Assembly: GCF_003352065.1 (NCBI RefSeq) | Contig: NZ_CP025803.1 | Span: 1,302,001-1,366,000, forward strand | Reading direction: 5' to 3' | From: Sulfitobacter sp. SK011 | GTDB taxonomy: Bacteria; Pseudomonadota; Alphaproteobacteria; Rhodobacterales; Rhodobacteraceae | Length of the DNA: 64,000 nucleotides | Part shown: positions 1 through 7,783 of the stretch, piece after piece | How the letters are laid out: each line of letters opens with the position of its first letter | Position numbering within the stretch: position 1 is the stretch's first letter | Made by a program: the position numbers and the translations under genes | The notes under the pieces: model-generated | What the model saw: only the letters and a program-made list of their open reading frames with translations | What the model was told of the DNA's origin: nothing | Database searches by the model: none

Positions 1-129
1 AAGGACCTCTCCGGCGGCGCAGCCGATCGCACCGCCCACCGCAGCACGCTCCAAATCCGAATTTAATTCGTCACACGCAGAAAGACCCAAAGTGGAAACA
101 ACTGTCGTGACAATGAAAAATCTATGCAT
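1..129 (-). CDS. small lipoprotein, 3' end cut by window edge
   Basis: The reading frame is open from an ATG at 129 to the window edge, giving the first 43 residues. It begins with a lipoprotein signal: MHRFF, a hydrophobic run, then the lipobox LSAC, so the Cys near residue 19 should be lipidated. After it comes a Gly/Ala-rich stretch (AAVGGAIGCAAG) like the glycine-zipper segment of short Rhodobacteraceae lipoproteins. The gene stands alone in what is visible. Function is unknown and the C-terminus lies outside the window, so only the class (exported lipoprotein) is supported. Confidence 0.7.
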   Translation of the reverse strand, partial: MHRFFIVTTVVSTLGLSACDELNSDLERAAVGGAIGCAAGEVL

Positions 130-307
130 GGAAGACTCCTTGGTTTCTGTTGCCTAAGTCGCAATATACAAACTCGCATGTTGCTGCACATTGATTAGTA
201 TCAATCATCGTATCGCGCGGTCAATTGGAGCGTCTCTCCTGCCCTGACAAGGTCACTGCCTCTGTCATGGTGGTCGTTGTTCTTACAGCCGTCCTTGCCC
301 GATCGCA

Positions 308-1621
308 TCATCCCACAAAATGCAACCTTCCATACCGCCCGCGCAGGCTGCGCACCTCATCCGCCAAGCCCGTCGGGTCGTCTGACCGCAGCGCCCGCGC
401 CACCAGCGCGGCGATTTCCGGCACATCCTTTACGCCCACACCCCAACGTACCAATTCCGGCGTCCCGATGCGCAGGCCGTTCATGTCCCCCGGCACCTCA
501 TCTATCGGCAGGCCGATGCCACAGGCCAGGAATCCCGCTTTGCGCAGCTTTTTTGACGCCGCCTGACCGCCCCCAAACTCCGCAGCCTCAACCGCAAATT
601 GGTGCGATGTGGTAAAACCCTGATCCTTGGCAAAAACCCGCAGTCCCGCCGCATCCAGTTCCCGCGCAAAAGCCTGCGACACCGCGATCATTTCAGCGGC
701 ATATTCCGGGCCATAATCGATCCAGTCCAGCATTGTCAGCGCCAGAGCAGCCGATTTTGCCGCGTCAAAGTTCGCTGTCATGCCGGGAAAGGCGATGGCA
801 TCAAGCCGTTCGGCCAATGCGGCATCGTTGCTGACAATCAGACCGCCTGCAGGCCCGCCAAGGCTTTTGTAAGTGCTCATTGTCATCATGTGCGCGCCTT
901 CGGCCAGCGGGTTGCGCCACGCGCGCCCTGCGATGATCCCACATTGATGGGCCGCGTCAAAGAGCACCTTTGCCCCCACCTCATCTGCAATTTCACGCAC
1001 CTCGGCCACCGGGTGTTCAAAGAGGTTCAGCGAAGACCCAACCGTGATCAGGTTTGGTTTCACCTGATGCGCCAAAGCACGCAGCCTTTGAATGTCGAGT
1101 GTGTAGCCGTCCGCATTGATTGGCGCGGGCACAGTGTTGAGCCCGTATAGCCCCGCACATCCCGCCGCGTGATGCGTCACATGGCCGCCAATTGACGCAG
1201 GCGGTGCAATGATGGTGTCACCGGGTTTGCAGGTCGCCATAAACCCATAGAGATTGGCAATCGCCCCCGATGGCACCCGGATTTCGGCAAACTGCGCATC
1301 AAATACCTGCGCACAAAGCTCCGCCGCGATCACCTCGATCTCTTCGATCGCTTCCAGCCCCATTTCGTATTTATCGCCGGGGTATCCAAGTGACGGACGG
1401 GTGCCGATGCCAGACGCCAAGATCGCCTCGGCGCGCGGTGACATGACATTGGTTGCAGGATTGAGGTTAAAACACGCCCGTTCATGAATATCGCGGTTCT
1501 CTTTGGCCAATGCAGCAATGCGGTCGGCAATCTCAGCGCTGCTGGCAGCCGCCGTTTGCGTTGCAATGGTGGTCACCCGCGCATCGCAGGCCGCCGGTAC
1601 CCATTTTCTTGTCGCCAACAT
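308..1621 (-). CDS. SHMT-like PLP-dependent enzyme (atypical GlyA paralog)
   Basis: About 437 residues with the serine hydroxymethyltransferase fold: the PLP lysine sits in STYKSLGGPAGG (about K252), preceded by DAAH (cofactor-ring Asp and His), and a late LRIGTPE matches the carboxylate-binding Arg region. The start is placed at 1621 because GGGGAG lies eight bases upstream; the longer frame to 1639 begins inside that site. Compared with E. coli GlyA as I remember it, the segment NKYAEGYPGKRYYGG reads TRPSLGYPGDKYEMG here, so Tyr55, Glu57 and Tyr65 are replaced. PLP chemistry looks intact, but folate-dependent hydroxymethyl transfer is doubtful. It may be a retro-aldolase or a racemase-like relative. 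It faces away from the next gene across about 140 bp. Confidence 0.8.
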   Translation of the reverse strand: MLATRKWVPAACDARVTTIATQTAAASSAEIADRIAALAKENRDIHERACFNLNPATNVMSPRAEAILASGIGTRPSLGYPGDKYEMGLEAIEEIEVIAAELCAQVFDAQFAEIRVPSGAIANLYGFMATCKPGDTIIAPPASIGGHVTHHAAGCAGLYGLNTVPAPINADGYTLDIQRLRALAHQVKPNLITVGSSLNLFEHPVAEVREIADEVGAKVLFDAAHQCGIIAGRAWRNPLAEGAHMMTMSTYKSLGGPAGGLIVSNDAALAERLDAIAFPGMTANFDAAKSAALALTMLDWIDYGPEYAAEMIAVSQAFARELDAAGLRVFAKDQGFTTSHQFAVEAAEFGGGQAASKKLRKAGFLACGIGLPIDEVPGDMNGLRIGTPELVRWGVGVKDVPEIAALVARALRSDDPTGLADEVRSLRGRYGRLHFVG

Positions 1622-1759
1622 TTTGATCACTCCCCTCATTTTTCATCAACATCGCGCGCTTTTGCGTCCCTTGGCAAACCAGATTTCCCCCCTGCGTGTA
1701 GAAATTTGGTCGCAATATGCCATTGATGCTCTAGGTTGAGGGCCAAAGGGGAGGATGCC

Positions 1760-2581
1760 ATGATTTTCCGTTTTTCTTTTTTGCTGATGCTCTGTTTGCC
1801 AACATTTGCTCTGGCACAGGACCGAACGCCAAGTCACTGTGTGGCTTTGGCCAATGCGGCACCCGGCTTGGAATATGTCACCCTTGCAACATTGCCTGAG
1901 GTGACGGCTGAAACGGTATATCTCCATTATATCGCCCATGCGTCGTTTTTGATCCGCAGCCACGGTGCCCTTAACATTGTCACAGACTACACAGGATTTA
2001 CCGGAACGCTGCCGTTTGTCCCGGATGTGATCACCATGAACCATGCCCATGACAGCCATTGGACCAACTTTGTGGATCCCGCCATTCCCCATCCGCTGAA
2101 AGGGTGGGGGCCATTCGGGGAAGGCATTGATCACAAGCTGGAATTGGACGAGGTGCTGATCCGCAATGTCTCGACCGACATCCGGTCGCCTTATGGCGGA
2201 GTCGAACCGAAAGGAAATTCGATATTTGTGTTTGAAATGGCGGGCCTGTGCATCGGCCATCTAGGCCATTTGCATCATGAACCAGATGCGGGGCAATACG
2301 CCGCTTTGGGGCGGGTGGACGTTGTGATGGCCCCGGTGGATGGCGGTTATACTCTTGATCAGCCAACAATGATTGCAATTCTCAAACGGTTGAAGTCGTC
2401 AATTGTCATTCCCATGCATTGGTTTTCCGAAGCCGCGCTGCGGGATTTCCTGCGCGGCATGGCGGATGAATTTTCAATCGTTGAGGTGGGCGGCCCATCG
2501 TTAACTGTGGCGATGGACAAGCTGCCGTCACGGCCCACCATCATGGTGCTGCGCCCGGCCTATATCGACGTTGCGCGATAG
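1760..2581 (+). CDS. exported metallo-beta-lactamase-fold hydrolase (UlaG-like)
   Basis: About 273 residues starting with a Sec signal peptide (hydrophobic core ending LPTFALAQD), so the enzyme is probably periplasmic. The metal motif HAHDSH is at about residues 94-99; later His/Asp ligands occur in GHLGHLHHE, APVDGG and IPMHW, the pattern of UlaG-type metallo-beta-lactamase hydrolases. ATG 1760 is preferred to the earlier in-frame ATG at 1736 because AGGGGAGG lies directly upstream and the signal peptide then starts cleanly with MIFRF. Substrate unknown; UlaG itself is a cytosolic lactonase, so export points to a different role. Confidence 0.75.
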   Translation: MIFRFSFLLMLCLPTFALAQDRTPSHCVALANAAPGLEYVTLATLPEVTAETVYLHYIAHASFLIRSHGALNIVTDYTGFTGTLPFVPDVITMNHAHDSHWTNFVDPAIPHPLKGWGPFGEGIDHKLELDEVLIRNVSTDIRSPYGGVEPKGNSIFVFEMAGLCIGHLGHLHHEPDAGQYAALGRVDVVMAPVDGGYTLDQPTMIAILKRLKSSIVIPMHWFSEAALRDFLRGMADEFSIVEVGGPSLTVAMDKLPSRPTIMVLRPAYIDVAR

Positions 2582-2620
2582 GGACTTGCATCTGAGCGCC
2601 TGAGGCCTGATCAAGTTTCC

Positions 2621-4060
2621 ATGACATTGAATCCTGCTGACACCGCATTTGAGACCCGCCTGCGTACTGATTTGCCGGACGCTGTGTTTCGCCCCGCCGA
2701 TGACCGCTATCTCGAAGAACCGCGCGGCCGTTATGCCGGGCAGGCGGCGCTTTTGGCGCTGCCGCGCACTGTGCAAGAGGTTGCGATCCTGATCCGTCAC
2801 GCCAATGCAGCGCGTGTTGGCGTCGTGCCCTATGGCGGCGGTACAGGTCTGGTCGGGGGACAGGTCGCGCCCGATGGGCCCGCGCCGATGATCCTGTCAC
2901 TTGAACGGTTGAACAAGGTGCGCGCGATCTACCCGGATGAGAATGTACTGGTGGCTGAGGCCGGGGTGATTCTGGCCGATGTACAATCCGCCGCGAAGGA
3001 TGTGGACCGCTTGTTCCCTCTGTCACTCGCCGCCGAAGGCTCGGCGCGGATCGGTGGCAATCTGGCCACCAACGCAGGCGGCACCGGCGTGCTGCGCTAT
3101 GGCAATGCCCGCGATCTGTGTCTGGGGCTTGAGGCGGTTCTGCCCGATGGCCAAATCTGGAAGGGGTTGACGCGCTTGCGGAAAAACAACACCGGCTATG
3201 ACCTGCGGCACTTGTTGATCGGTGCCGAGGGGACATTGGGCGTGATCACCGCGGCCGCACTGAAACTCTTTGCGCAGCCCGCGCGGTCAGGCACCGCTCT
3301 GTTGGCCGTCCAAGGCCCTGCTGCCGCCCTTGAACTGCTGTCGATGGCGCGGGTGCAACTGGGTGAAATGGTCAGCGCGTTTGAGCTGATACATCGCCAA
3401 GGCTTTGATTTTCTGGCTGAAGTTTTGCCTGACGTGCGACACCCATTTGCGACAACGCCAGAATGGTCGGTGTTGATTGAGCTGGGCCTGAGCGGCGGTA
3501 TCGACCCTGCCGGGGCGCTCGAAACGCTGTCTGCGACCGCAATGGAGGCGGGCCTTGTCACGGACGGTCTGATCGCCCAGAACCAGCAGCAATCGGATGA
3601 TTTCTGGCGCATCCGCGAAATGATCCCGGAGGCAAACCGTCTCATTGGATCGGTATCGAGCCATGACATTTCGGTACCCTTGGGCGCGATCCCTGACTTC
3701 ATCGCCCAAGCGGGGCGCAAGATTGCCGCACTGGGCGATTTCCGCATCAACTGCTTTGGCCATGTGGGCGACGGCAACCTGCACTATAATGTCTTTCCGG
3801 TGCCCGGAAAAACCCGCGCTGATCACGAACACCTGCGCGATGGTATCAAACAGATGGTACATGATCTGGTGCATGAAATGGGCGGGTCAATCAGTGCCGA
3901 ACACGGGATCGGCAGGCTCAAGGTTGGTGATCTGGAGCGCTATGGCGATCCTGCGAAACTGTCCGCGATGCGGGCGATAAAGGCAGCACTTGATCCGAAC
4001 GGCATTATGAATCCGGGGGCGGTGCTGCGAGAAATTGGGTATCATGAGATGGAGCGCTGA
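2621..4060 (+). CDS. FAD-linked oxidase, GlcD / D-2-hydroxyacid dehydrogenase type
   Basis: 479 residues. The N-terminal PCMH-type FAD domain carries the diphosphate loop PYGGGTGLVGG and GGNLATNAGG; the C-terminal FAD-oxidase domain has FGHVGDGNLHYN and ends with SAEHGIG and NPGAV. This is the architecture of D-2-hydroxyglutarate/D-lactate dehydrogenases and glycolate oxidase GlcD. It probably oxidises a D-2-hydroxyacid and passes electrons to a quinone or electron-transfer flavoprotein. No GlcE/GlcF genes are nearby, so a stand-alone D2HGDH-like enzyme is more likely than glycolate oxidase. It lies 39 bp after the exported hydrolase on the same strand and may be co-transcribed. Confidence 0.85.
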   Translation: MTLNPADTAFETRLRTDLPDAVFRPADDRYLEEPRGRYAGQAALLALPRTVQEVAILIRHANAARVGVVPYGGGTGLVGGQVAPDGPAPMILSLERLNKVRAIYPDENVLVAEAGVILADVQSAAKDVDRLFPLSLAAEGSARIGGNLATNAGGTGVLRYGNARDLCLGLEAVLPDGQIWKGLTRLRKNNTGYDLRHLLIGAEGTLGVITAAALKLFAQPARSGTALLAVQGPAAALELLSMARVQLGEMVSAFELIHRQGFDFLAEVLPDVRHPFATTPEWSVLIELGLSGGIDPAGALETLSATAMEAGLVTDGLIAQNQQQSDDFWRIREMIPEANRLIGSVSSHDISVPLGAIPDFIAQAGRKIAALGDFRINCFGHVGDGNLHYNVFPVPGKTRADHEHLRDGIKQMVHDLVHEMGGSISAEHGIGRLKVGDLERYGDPAKLSAMRAIKAALDPNGIMNPGAVLREIGYHEMER

Positions 4061-4153
4061 AGTTTGAACGAAAGACCGCTTTGCGGGACGGAGCGGACAT
4101 TTGGTGCAACATATGATATTGATTGTACAAAAGACTTTGAGAAGAGAGATTTC

Positions 4154-4573
4154 ATGCCCACAATGCTGCTTCATCACGTCTCGTATCCCGTGAGGGACGT
4201 TGAGGTGTCGGCTTCTTTTTACGAAAGTCTTTTCGACCTAGAACGTCTTGAACGCCCACCATTTCCGATACCGGGTGTTTGGTTGGCGTGTCATGATCGC
4301 CAAATCCATCTAGTGCTGAACGAAGCTGGAACCTATCGTACCAAATCGTCTCCTGACCTTGCCGATGTTCACTTTGCATTCTGTACCGATGACTTTGAAA
4401 ATATGGTCCAACGATTGGAGGCGGCTGGATTTAGGGAGGACCTGCCGGAGAATGACAGGAAAAGAGTAATGATCCTGCGTGAAGGCCTCGCCGGTTTCCC
4501 TCAACTCTATATGCTTGATCCCGATCTAAACACGATCGAAGTAAACGCTGCTCCAATGCCGGGTGTACACTGA
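4154..4573 (+). CDS. VOC-family (glyoxalase/bleomycin-resistance) protein
   Basis: 139 residues from ATG 4154, which follows a GAGAAGAGAG purine run; the frame is open further upstream but the added residues are unlike the family. The protein begins LHHVSYPVRDVEVSASFYESLF, the first beta-alpha-beta module of vicinal-oxygen-chelate proteins, with a candidate metal His near the start and an acidic ligand in the late LDPDLNTIEV. It could be a lyase, dioxygenase or binding protein; the sequence does not say which. AT content is a little higher than in the gene before it. Confidence 0.75.
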   Translation: MPTMLLHHVSYPVRDVEVSASFYESLFDLERLERPPFPIPGVWLACHDRQIHLVLNEAGTYRTKSSPDLADVHFAFCTDDFENMVQRLEAAGFREDLPENDRKRVMILREGLAGFPQLYMLDPDLNTIEVNAAPMPGVH

Positions 4574-4699
4574 TCTCAACTTCGTCAATGCTGCCTTCTT
4601 GGGCTCAGAACCGACGCTCAGGTCAAAATGTTCGGAACGCCGACCATTAATTGCTGCATCGTGCGGATGCAGATGTTGGGCTAGGGCTGGTGAAAAGCT

Positions 4700-5188
4700 T
4701 CAGCTCCCCACCAGATAAGCCGTCATATGCACAGTCGGCTCAATCGGTGTACCATCGTTTTCTGTGGCATGGCGGTCGAAGGTCTTAAAGCCAGGCGGAA
4801 GGGTGGTGCCGATGCGTGCTTCAGAGACAAAAATGCACTTGCTGTTTTCGGGCGTGGTTGAAATCGAACTCGGATCATCCAGTGTGCCGACATATATGCC
4901 CAATCGATCGGGCCAACGCTCGAAAGTCAGGGCAAGCTTGGTCCCGCAATTGGAGCAGAAGTGAACCCTTACGGCTTTACCGCTACCTTCTGAACGGAGT
5001 GTGTATACGCTCGGATTGCCTTGGGTGAAAGAGAAGGTTTCGTGTTCGAATATGGGCTCAACCATTCGGTCCGAACCCGTAGCACGTTGGCAGAAACGGC
5101 AGTAGCAGATCGTCACCCAAAGGGGCTCGCTGCCCGTATTGTACTCCACAGCTCCGCAAAGACAGCGGCCAATGTGCCCATCAGACAT
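4700..5188 (-). CDS. GFA-family zinc protein (glutathione-dependent formaldehyde-activating type)
   Basis: About 162 residues. The zinc-binding cysteine pattern of the GFA fold is present: RCLCGAVEY near the N-terminus, CYCRFCQR, then FCSNCGTKL around residue 80. Start 5188 (MSDGHIG) is chosen because GAGAAAGAG lies just upstream. GFA domains occur in S-(hydroxymethyl)glutathione synthase and in many proteins of unknown role. There is no formaldehyde-oxidation neighbour, so the catalytic activity is not inferred. A second, shorter GFA protein lies at 58,857-59,234. Confidence 0.75.
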   Translation of the reverse strand: MSDGHIGRCLCGAVEYNTGSEPLWVTICYCRFCQRATGSDRMVEPIFEHETFSFTQGNPSVYTLRSEGSGKAVRVHFCSNCGTKLALTFERWPDRLGIYVGTLDDPSSISTTPENSKCIFVSEARIGTTLPPGFKTFDRHATENDGTPIEPTVHMTAYLVGS

Positions 5189-5305
5189 ATCGCATCTCTT
5201 TCTCATCGACCTAAGATGCTTCTTTCTAGCATGTCTAGGTCTCGGCGGTGACAATATTTGTTTGATGAGTCCGCCCTGGGCACAAAGCAGACATTGGCTC
5301 TCTGC

Positions 5306-5836
5306 TTACATCCCCTCAAACGCGCAAAGCGCATGCACTTCCATGCCCATTGCCTCTAGCTTCTTGCGTCCACCCAGTTCCGGCAGGTCAATAATGAACG
5401 CGCAGGACACGATCTTGCCGCCCAACCGCTCAATCAATTTGATCCCGGCCTCGGCGGTGCCGCCTGTGGCCAGCAAATCATCGACCACCAGTACCTTTTC
5501 TCCGGCCTGAATGGCGTCATCGTGGATTTCGACAATCGCTTCGCCGTACTCCAGCGTATAATCTTGGCTGATGGTCCGCCCCGGCAGCTTGCCTTTTTTG
5601 CGGATCGGCACAAACCCCACGGACAATTGGTGTGCAATGGCCCCCCCAAGGATAAATCCGCGCGCCTCAAGACCCACCACCTTGTCGATGTCGATGCCTG
5701 CATAGGGGTGCAACATCTGGTCGATTGCCATGCGAAACCCGCGCGGGTCCGCAAAAAGCGTCGTCACATCGCGGAACATGATGCCTTCATGGGGGAAATC
5801 GACAATCGTGCGAATGTAATCCTCAACCTTTTTCAT
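5306..5836 (-). CDS. apt: adenine phosphoribosyltransferase
   Basis: 176 residues, the normal length for Apt. It contains the phosphoribosyl-pyrophosphate loop [17 protein letters not shown] and the Apt-type segments [12 protein letters not shown] and RKKGKLPG. It converts adenine plus PRPP to AMP in purine salvage. The start ATG at 5836 overlaps the stop of the upstream exporter gene (ATGA), with GGGAG six bases before it inside that gene, so translation is probably coupled. Two genes upstream on the same strand is mtnP, whose reaction releases adenine, a sensible functional pairing. Confidence 0.93.
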   Translation of the reverse strand: MKKVEDYIRTIVDFPHEGIMFRDVTTLFADPRGFRMAIDQMLHPYAGIDIDKVVGLEARGFILGGAIAHQLSVGFVPIRKKGKLPGRTISQDYTLEYGEAIVEIHDDAIQAGEKVLVVDDLLATGGTAEAGIKLIERLGGKIVSCAFIIDLPELGGRKKLEAMGMEVHALCAFEGM

Positions 5837-6462
5837 ACCGCACTCCCGCGCAAAGTTGCTGTTAAGACACCCATGCCGACCAGTGCGGCACCGCCCGAGC
5901 GCGTGATCCATGTAATGATCGAGGGCCGCGCGATGACCTGGCGCAAACGATCCGCCAGCAGCGCATAGGCAAGAGCGTTCAGGGCGGCAAGGCCCACAAA
6001 GGTCAAGATCAGGATGCTGAACTGCGGCAAAAGGGGTGCTTCCGCCCGGATAAACTGTGGAACGAAGGCGATAAAGAACGCAATGGATTTGGGGTTCAAA
6101 GCAGTTACTGCCGTAGCATGTCCAAAGACATGTCTGGCGCTGACATCCGAAGGTGCGCTGACAAACAGGCCGTCAGATGGCGCGGAGCGGATCAGCTTGA
6201 TCCCCAACCAGACAAGATACAAAGCGCCTGCCCATTTCAGCGCCACAAACAACGTTGCAGAGCCCAGAACCAACGCGCCCAATCCCAACAAAGACGCCGT
6301 CATCGCGATCAAATCACCCAAAGCCACACCGGCAGCCGACGCCACGGCAACAGACCTGCCTTTCGACAGCGCATAGCTCAACACCAGCAAGACCGTTGGG
6401 CCGGGGATCAACAGCAGCGCCGTAGAGGCCGCGACAAACGTCAGCCAGAGTTCAAAGGACAT
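5833..6462 (-). CDS. LysE/RhtB-family amino-acid exporter
   Basis: 209 residues, almost entirely hydrophobic, with about six membrane segments. The N-terminal block [19 protein letters not shown] is the family hallmark (PGP after the first helix, then a polar G-R turn), followed by GVALGD and the ALNPKS segment. The family exports amino acids or homoserine lactone; the substrate here cannot be read. GGAGG lies seven bases before the ATG. Its stop overlaps the apt start by four bases, and mtnP lies 132 bp upstream on the same strand. Confidence 0.85.
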   Translation of the reverse strand: MSFELWLTFVAASTALLLIPGPTVLLVLSYALSKGRSVAVASAAGVALGDLIAMTASLLGLGALVLGSATLFVALKWAGALYLVWLGIKLIRSAPSDGLFVSAPSDVSARHVFGHATAVTALNPKSIAFFIAFVPQFIRAEAPLLPQFSILILTFVGLAALNALAYALLADRLRQVIARPSIITWITRSGGAALVGMGVLTATLRGSAV

Positions 6463-6594
6463 GGGGCAGCCTCCAATGGTTTGGTTCCAATCAAAGACAG
6501 CATCACGGCCTCAGCGCAACAGGGATTGCGGCACGCCTTACACTTCAATTTCACCCTTTCTCAAATACCGTCTGCTCTCACATCCTCACGGCCG

Positions 6595-7467
6595 TCAGAT
6601 GATGCGCCCTGCCACCGCATCAAGTTTGACCATCACTGCAGGGTCACGCGCGTCAGGTTGCGTCAGGATTGCATGTTCCAGCGCGCGGTCACAGTGGTGC
6701 GGGCATGCATCCCGCTTTGCACCCAGAAGGGTGGGCAGCCGACTGACCAGGGCGCGGCCCTTGTCCGCATTGCCCATAAGCGTCGCGATGATTTGTGTCA
6801 CGTTGACTTCACCATGATCCGGATGCCAGCTGTCATAATCGGTGATCATCGCCACCGATGCGTAACAAAGCTCTGCTTCGCGGGCCAGTTTAGCCTCTGG
6901 CATGTTGGTCATGCCGATGACATCCGCCCCCCAGCTTTCGCGGTACATCCTGGATTCAGCAAGGGTGCTGAACTGCGGGCCCTCCATAGCCAGATACGTA
7001 CCCCCCCGATGCACCGTGATACCTGCGTCTTTTGCGGCCTGTTCACAGGCATCGCCCAATCGCGGACAGGTCGGGTGGGCGACACTGACGTGGGCCACAC
7101 AACCGGTGCCAAAAAACGACTTTTCCCGCGCAAAGGTCCGGTCGATGAACTGATCGACAATCACGAAATGCCCCGGTGCCATTGCATCCCGAAACGATCC
7201 GCAGGCAGAGACCGATATCACATCCGTACAGCCCAACCGTTTGAGCACATCAATGTTGGCACGATAGGGCACAGTTGTTGGCGAATGCACATGGCCACGC
7301 CCATGGCGCGGCAAAAAAGCCATTTCAACGCCGTCCAAAGTCCCACATAGGATCGCGTCCGACGGTACCCCCCAAGGGCTTTCGACCGTGATCCAGTCGG
7401 CACCCTCAAGCCCGTCAATGTCGTAAATCCCCGACCCGCCAATCACAGCGATTTTTGTCTGTGTCAT
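6595..7467 (-). CDS. mtnP: S-methyl-5'-thioadenosine phosphorylase
   Basis: 290 residues, the usual length. It opens with IAVIGGSGIYDI, the phosphate-binding loop of trimeric PNP/MTAP enzymes, continues with FLPRHGRGH (phosphate site), VDQFIDRT, and the late AMEGPQFST and GMTNMPEAKLAREAELCY, all diagnostic of MTA phosphorylase. It splits 5'-methylthioadenosine to adenine and 5-methylthioribose-1-phosphate in methionine salvage. GGGAG precedes the ATG. The adenine can be recycled by the downstream apt. No other mtn genes are in the window. Confidence 0.92.
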   Translation of the reverse strand: MTQTKIAVIGGSGIYDIDGLEGADWITVESPWGVPSDAILCGTLDGVEMAFLPRHGRGHVHSPTTVPYRANIDVLKRLGCTDVISVSACGSFRDAMAPGHFVIVDQFIDRTFAREKSFFGTGCVAHVSVAHPTCPRLGDACEQAAKDAGITVHRGGTYLAMEGPQFSTLAESRMYRESWGADVIGMTNMPEAKLAREAELCYASVAMITDYDSWHPDHGEVNVTQIIATLMGNADKGRALVSRLPTLLGAKRDACPHHCDRALEHAILTQPDARDPAVMVKLDAVAGRII

Positions 7468-7783
7468 GCGACACTCCCTTGTGGTTTGGTATGCTATTTA
7501 AGCCCACCAAGTCAGACGATCCCCTCAATATCAAGTCCCTGCGGGTCACGAATTTGCCTCGCCACCGTAAGAAAGGGAAAATTTGATGGTCGCGTTTGGC
7601 GGGTTGCGCAGGAGGTAGCGCAGGGCGTTAGCACAAAGAGAAACGGCGTTTTCTGCGGGCTGCAGACATGGGCATGCGCCAAAGGGTTTTAATCTCCAGC
7701 GTTCTGGTCTAGTCAGCGCTAACAAAATCGCCCGCATTCATATGGGCCATTTACTGACGAAATTCCGACGAAGGATACCCCTC
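7468..7783. other. intergenic region between mtnP and the SulP gene
   Basis: About 316 bases if the SulP start is at 7784. It must hold the divergent mtnP and SulP promoters. Frames inside it are short and unlike any protein I know. There are small complementary segments (GTTAGC near 7627 and GCTAAC near 7716), but I cannot draw a convincing structured leader by eye. Confidence 0.4.
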
